Source: CAYNEO01 sp964396245 (lineage in GTDB: Bacteria; Zixibacteria; MSB-5A5; GN15; FEB-12). From it: a DNA stretch of 64,000 nucleotides. The translations under genes and the position numbers were made by a program. Below, one piece after another: positions 63,043-64,000 of the stretch. The notes under the pieces were generated by a model. It searched no databases. It was not told the origin of the DNA and saw only the letters and a program-made list of their open reading frames with translations. The stretch's first letter is position 1. Each line of letters begins with the position of its first letter. The stretch lies in NCBI GenBank assembly GCA_964396245.1, contig CAYNEO010000007.1:51504-115503 (forward strand), given 5' to 3'.

Positions 63043-63807
63043 TCAGAACCTCAGCGACAGGCAACTCAACCCGCCGTCGAGTTTCCTGAACTCCGACATG
63101 TCAAGACGCAGCGTGTCGTAACCGTGACTTTCTATTGAACGTGTTGTGCCCGGGAAGCCGTCGGCGATCATCACACGGCCATTTACCCATAAGCAGTTAG
63201 CGGCGTATGACTCCCGGTCATCGACAGTGATCGTTTCGAAAGACGCGAACTCCGGACGGTCACGCAGCTCGCCCGCAAGCACGAGCTTATTGTTCTCGAG
63301 GTAAGCGGCACCGGACTTGAGGTGCAGGAGGGTCTTCAGCGCAATTGTCGATCCGCTCATGCCGTAATCTTTGAGGTAATTGATAAGCTGCCACGCCCCG
63401 TGGGGGTTTGTTCGGCTGGAAAGTCCGATATAATAATGCGACCCGACCATCATAACATCGCCCCCGTCAAGTGTCCCGGGCGGCTCGATTCGTGCGATTT
63501 CATCGTAGATTTCCCTTACCGTTTCTTCAATGCATTCAGTCTCCCCTCGTCTCGATGGCGCCCCGGGATTGGTAATAATAGCGCATTCCGGCGTAAGAAC
63601 GGCGGTATCCTCGACAAAGACCGAATCCGGGTAGGTATCATCCGGTTCCAGCACGATAACCTCTAATCCGGCCCCTTTAAGAGCCTCCACATACGCCGTA
63701 TGCTGCTCCAATGCCTTCTGGTAGTCCGGCTTCCCCAGCTTCTGAGTGGTCAGTCCCCGCACCAGACTCCGGCACGGGATCCGGACAATTGCCCTTGAAA
63801 ATCTCAC
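63043..63807 (-). CDS. Dimethylarginine dimethylaminohydrolase (DDAH-family amidinotransferase fold)
   Basis: 254 residues. The N terminus reads VRFSRAIVRIPCRSLVRGLT. YPDSVFVEDTAVLT, GTLDGGDVMM, the His in KTLLHLKSGAAYL and the nucleophilic Cys in GGLSCLSLRF complete the DDAH active site. It hydrolyses methylated arginines to citrulline and methylamine, or a related guanidine. The start is GTG at 63807 with AGAGGA six bases ahead; the ATG 45 bases upstream lacks a site and adds non-homologous residues. A hairpin lies beyond the stop. Confidence 0.93.
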   Translation of the reverse strand: MRFSRAIVRIPCRSLVRGLTTQKLGKPDYQKALEQHTAYVEALKGAGLEVIVLEPDDTYPDSVFVEDTAVLTPECAIITNPGAPSRRGETECIEETVREIYDEIARIEPPGTLDGGDVMMVGSHYYIGLSSRTNPHGAWQLINYLKDYGMSGSTIALKTLLHLKSGAAYLENNKLVLAGELRDRPEFASFETITVDDRESYAANCLWVNGRVMIADGFPGTTRSIESHGYDTLRLDMSEFRKLDGGLSCLSLRF

Positions 63808-63947
63808 GAAATATCCTCTAGTTCTGCCCCCCGGAAGCGAATAGGGGCTCATTAGTCAATTATCTCGGCCACTGGCGACATGGCAAACGGCCCTCAGATA
63901 TCCCTTGTTGACTTGATGAAGATACGATGATTAGCCCCAAAAGAAAA

Positions 63948-64000
63948 TAGCGGTGCAGGGACTTGAACCCCGGACACGCGGATTATGATTCCGCTGCTCT
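63948..64000 (-). tRNA. tRNA-Met (CAU), 3' part, cut by window edge
   Basis: Read on the minus strand the edge gives the end of the D stem (GAGC), an anticodon stem GCGGA/TCCGC with loop ATCATAA (anticodon CAT), variable loop GTGTC, T arm with loop TTCAAGT, and the acceptor strand CACCGCT with discriminator A at 63948. No CCA is encoded. About 20 bases of the 5' end lie beyond the window. A T-rich tail follows. Elongator Met is likely; Ile2 (lysidine-modified CAU) cannot be excluded. Confidence 0.85.

Overview
The window looks like one scaffold of a moderate-GC, Gram-negative, probably uncultivated bacterium. Evidence for an outer membrane: a Lol-like lipoprotein-export cassette, several OM beta-barrels, lipobox lipoproteins, an alpha-2-macroglobulin/PbpC pair and SodC. 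A run of exactly 100 N at 8608-8707, inside a gene, marks a scaffolding gap and suggests a metagenome assembly. The mix of SpoVG, baeRF, TreT, PRC-barrel/BON proteins and a head-repeat surface protein would suit a lineage near the FCB group (Zixibacteria-like). That placement is inference from gene content only. I see no insertion sequence, prophage or CRISPR array.

Layout. 1-607: 5' part of a PAS histidine kinase (minus). 1026-14056: a plus-strand envelope/general-stress block with SpoVG, two PRC-barrel paralogs, an ECF sigma factor with a coiled-coil partner, a six-BON-domain protein, a peptidase-MA/TolB-propeller/barrel protein, Hsp20, two paralogous small membrane proteins, trehalose synthase TreT preceded by a coupled 22-codon ORF, a lipoprotein and an AI-2E transporter, closed by a good intrinsic terminator. 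14094-34255 is entirely minus strand: an OM barrel; aconitase followed by a LigD split into three coupled genes; TrkH-TrkA; a remnant of a phytoene-desaturase-like gene; Rieske-FAD reductase with an aldo/keto reductase; sodC-arginase family-DUF72; PfpI; OsmC; a baeRF-family protein; a tiny diproline-repeat protein; carAB. 34871-48147 is plus strand: alpha-2-macroglobulin with PBP1C, then a promoter and the five-gene Lol-like cassette. 48180-52602 is minus: M50-CBS protease, PolX, a DUF4397 lipoprotein and an HPF-cold-shock fusion. 53996-59915 is a complete hypABFCDE operon with no hydrogenase structural gene in view. The right end holds a methyltransferase, a surface protein behind a structured leader, DDAH and a partial tRNA-Met.

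Common themes are envelope maintenance and stress defence (osmotic, oxidative, DNA double-strand breaks, ribosome hibernation). ATGA stop/start overlaps are frequent (trkH/trkA, sodC/arginase, carA/carB, uORF/treT), so translational coupling is common here. The observations most worth following up are the treT leader ORF, the diproline-repeat ORF beside baeRF, the alternative hairpins before the surface protein, the split ligD behind aconitase, and the phytoene-desaturase remnant.
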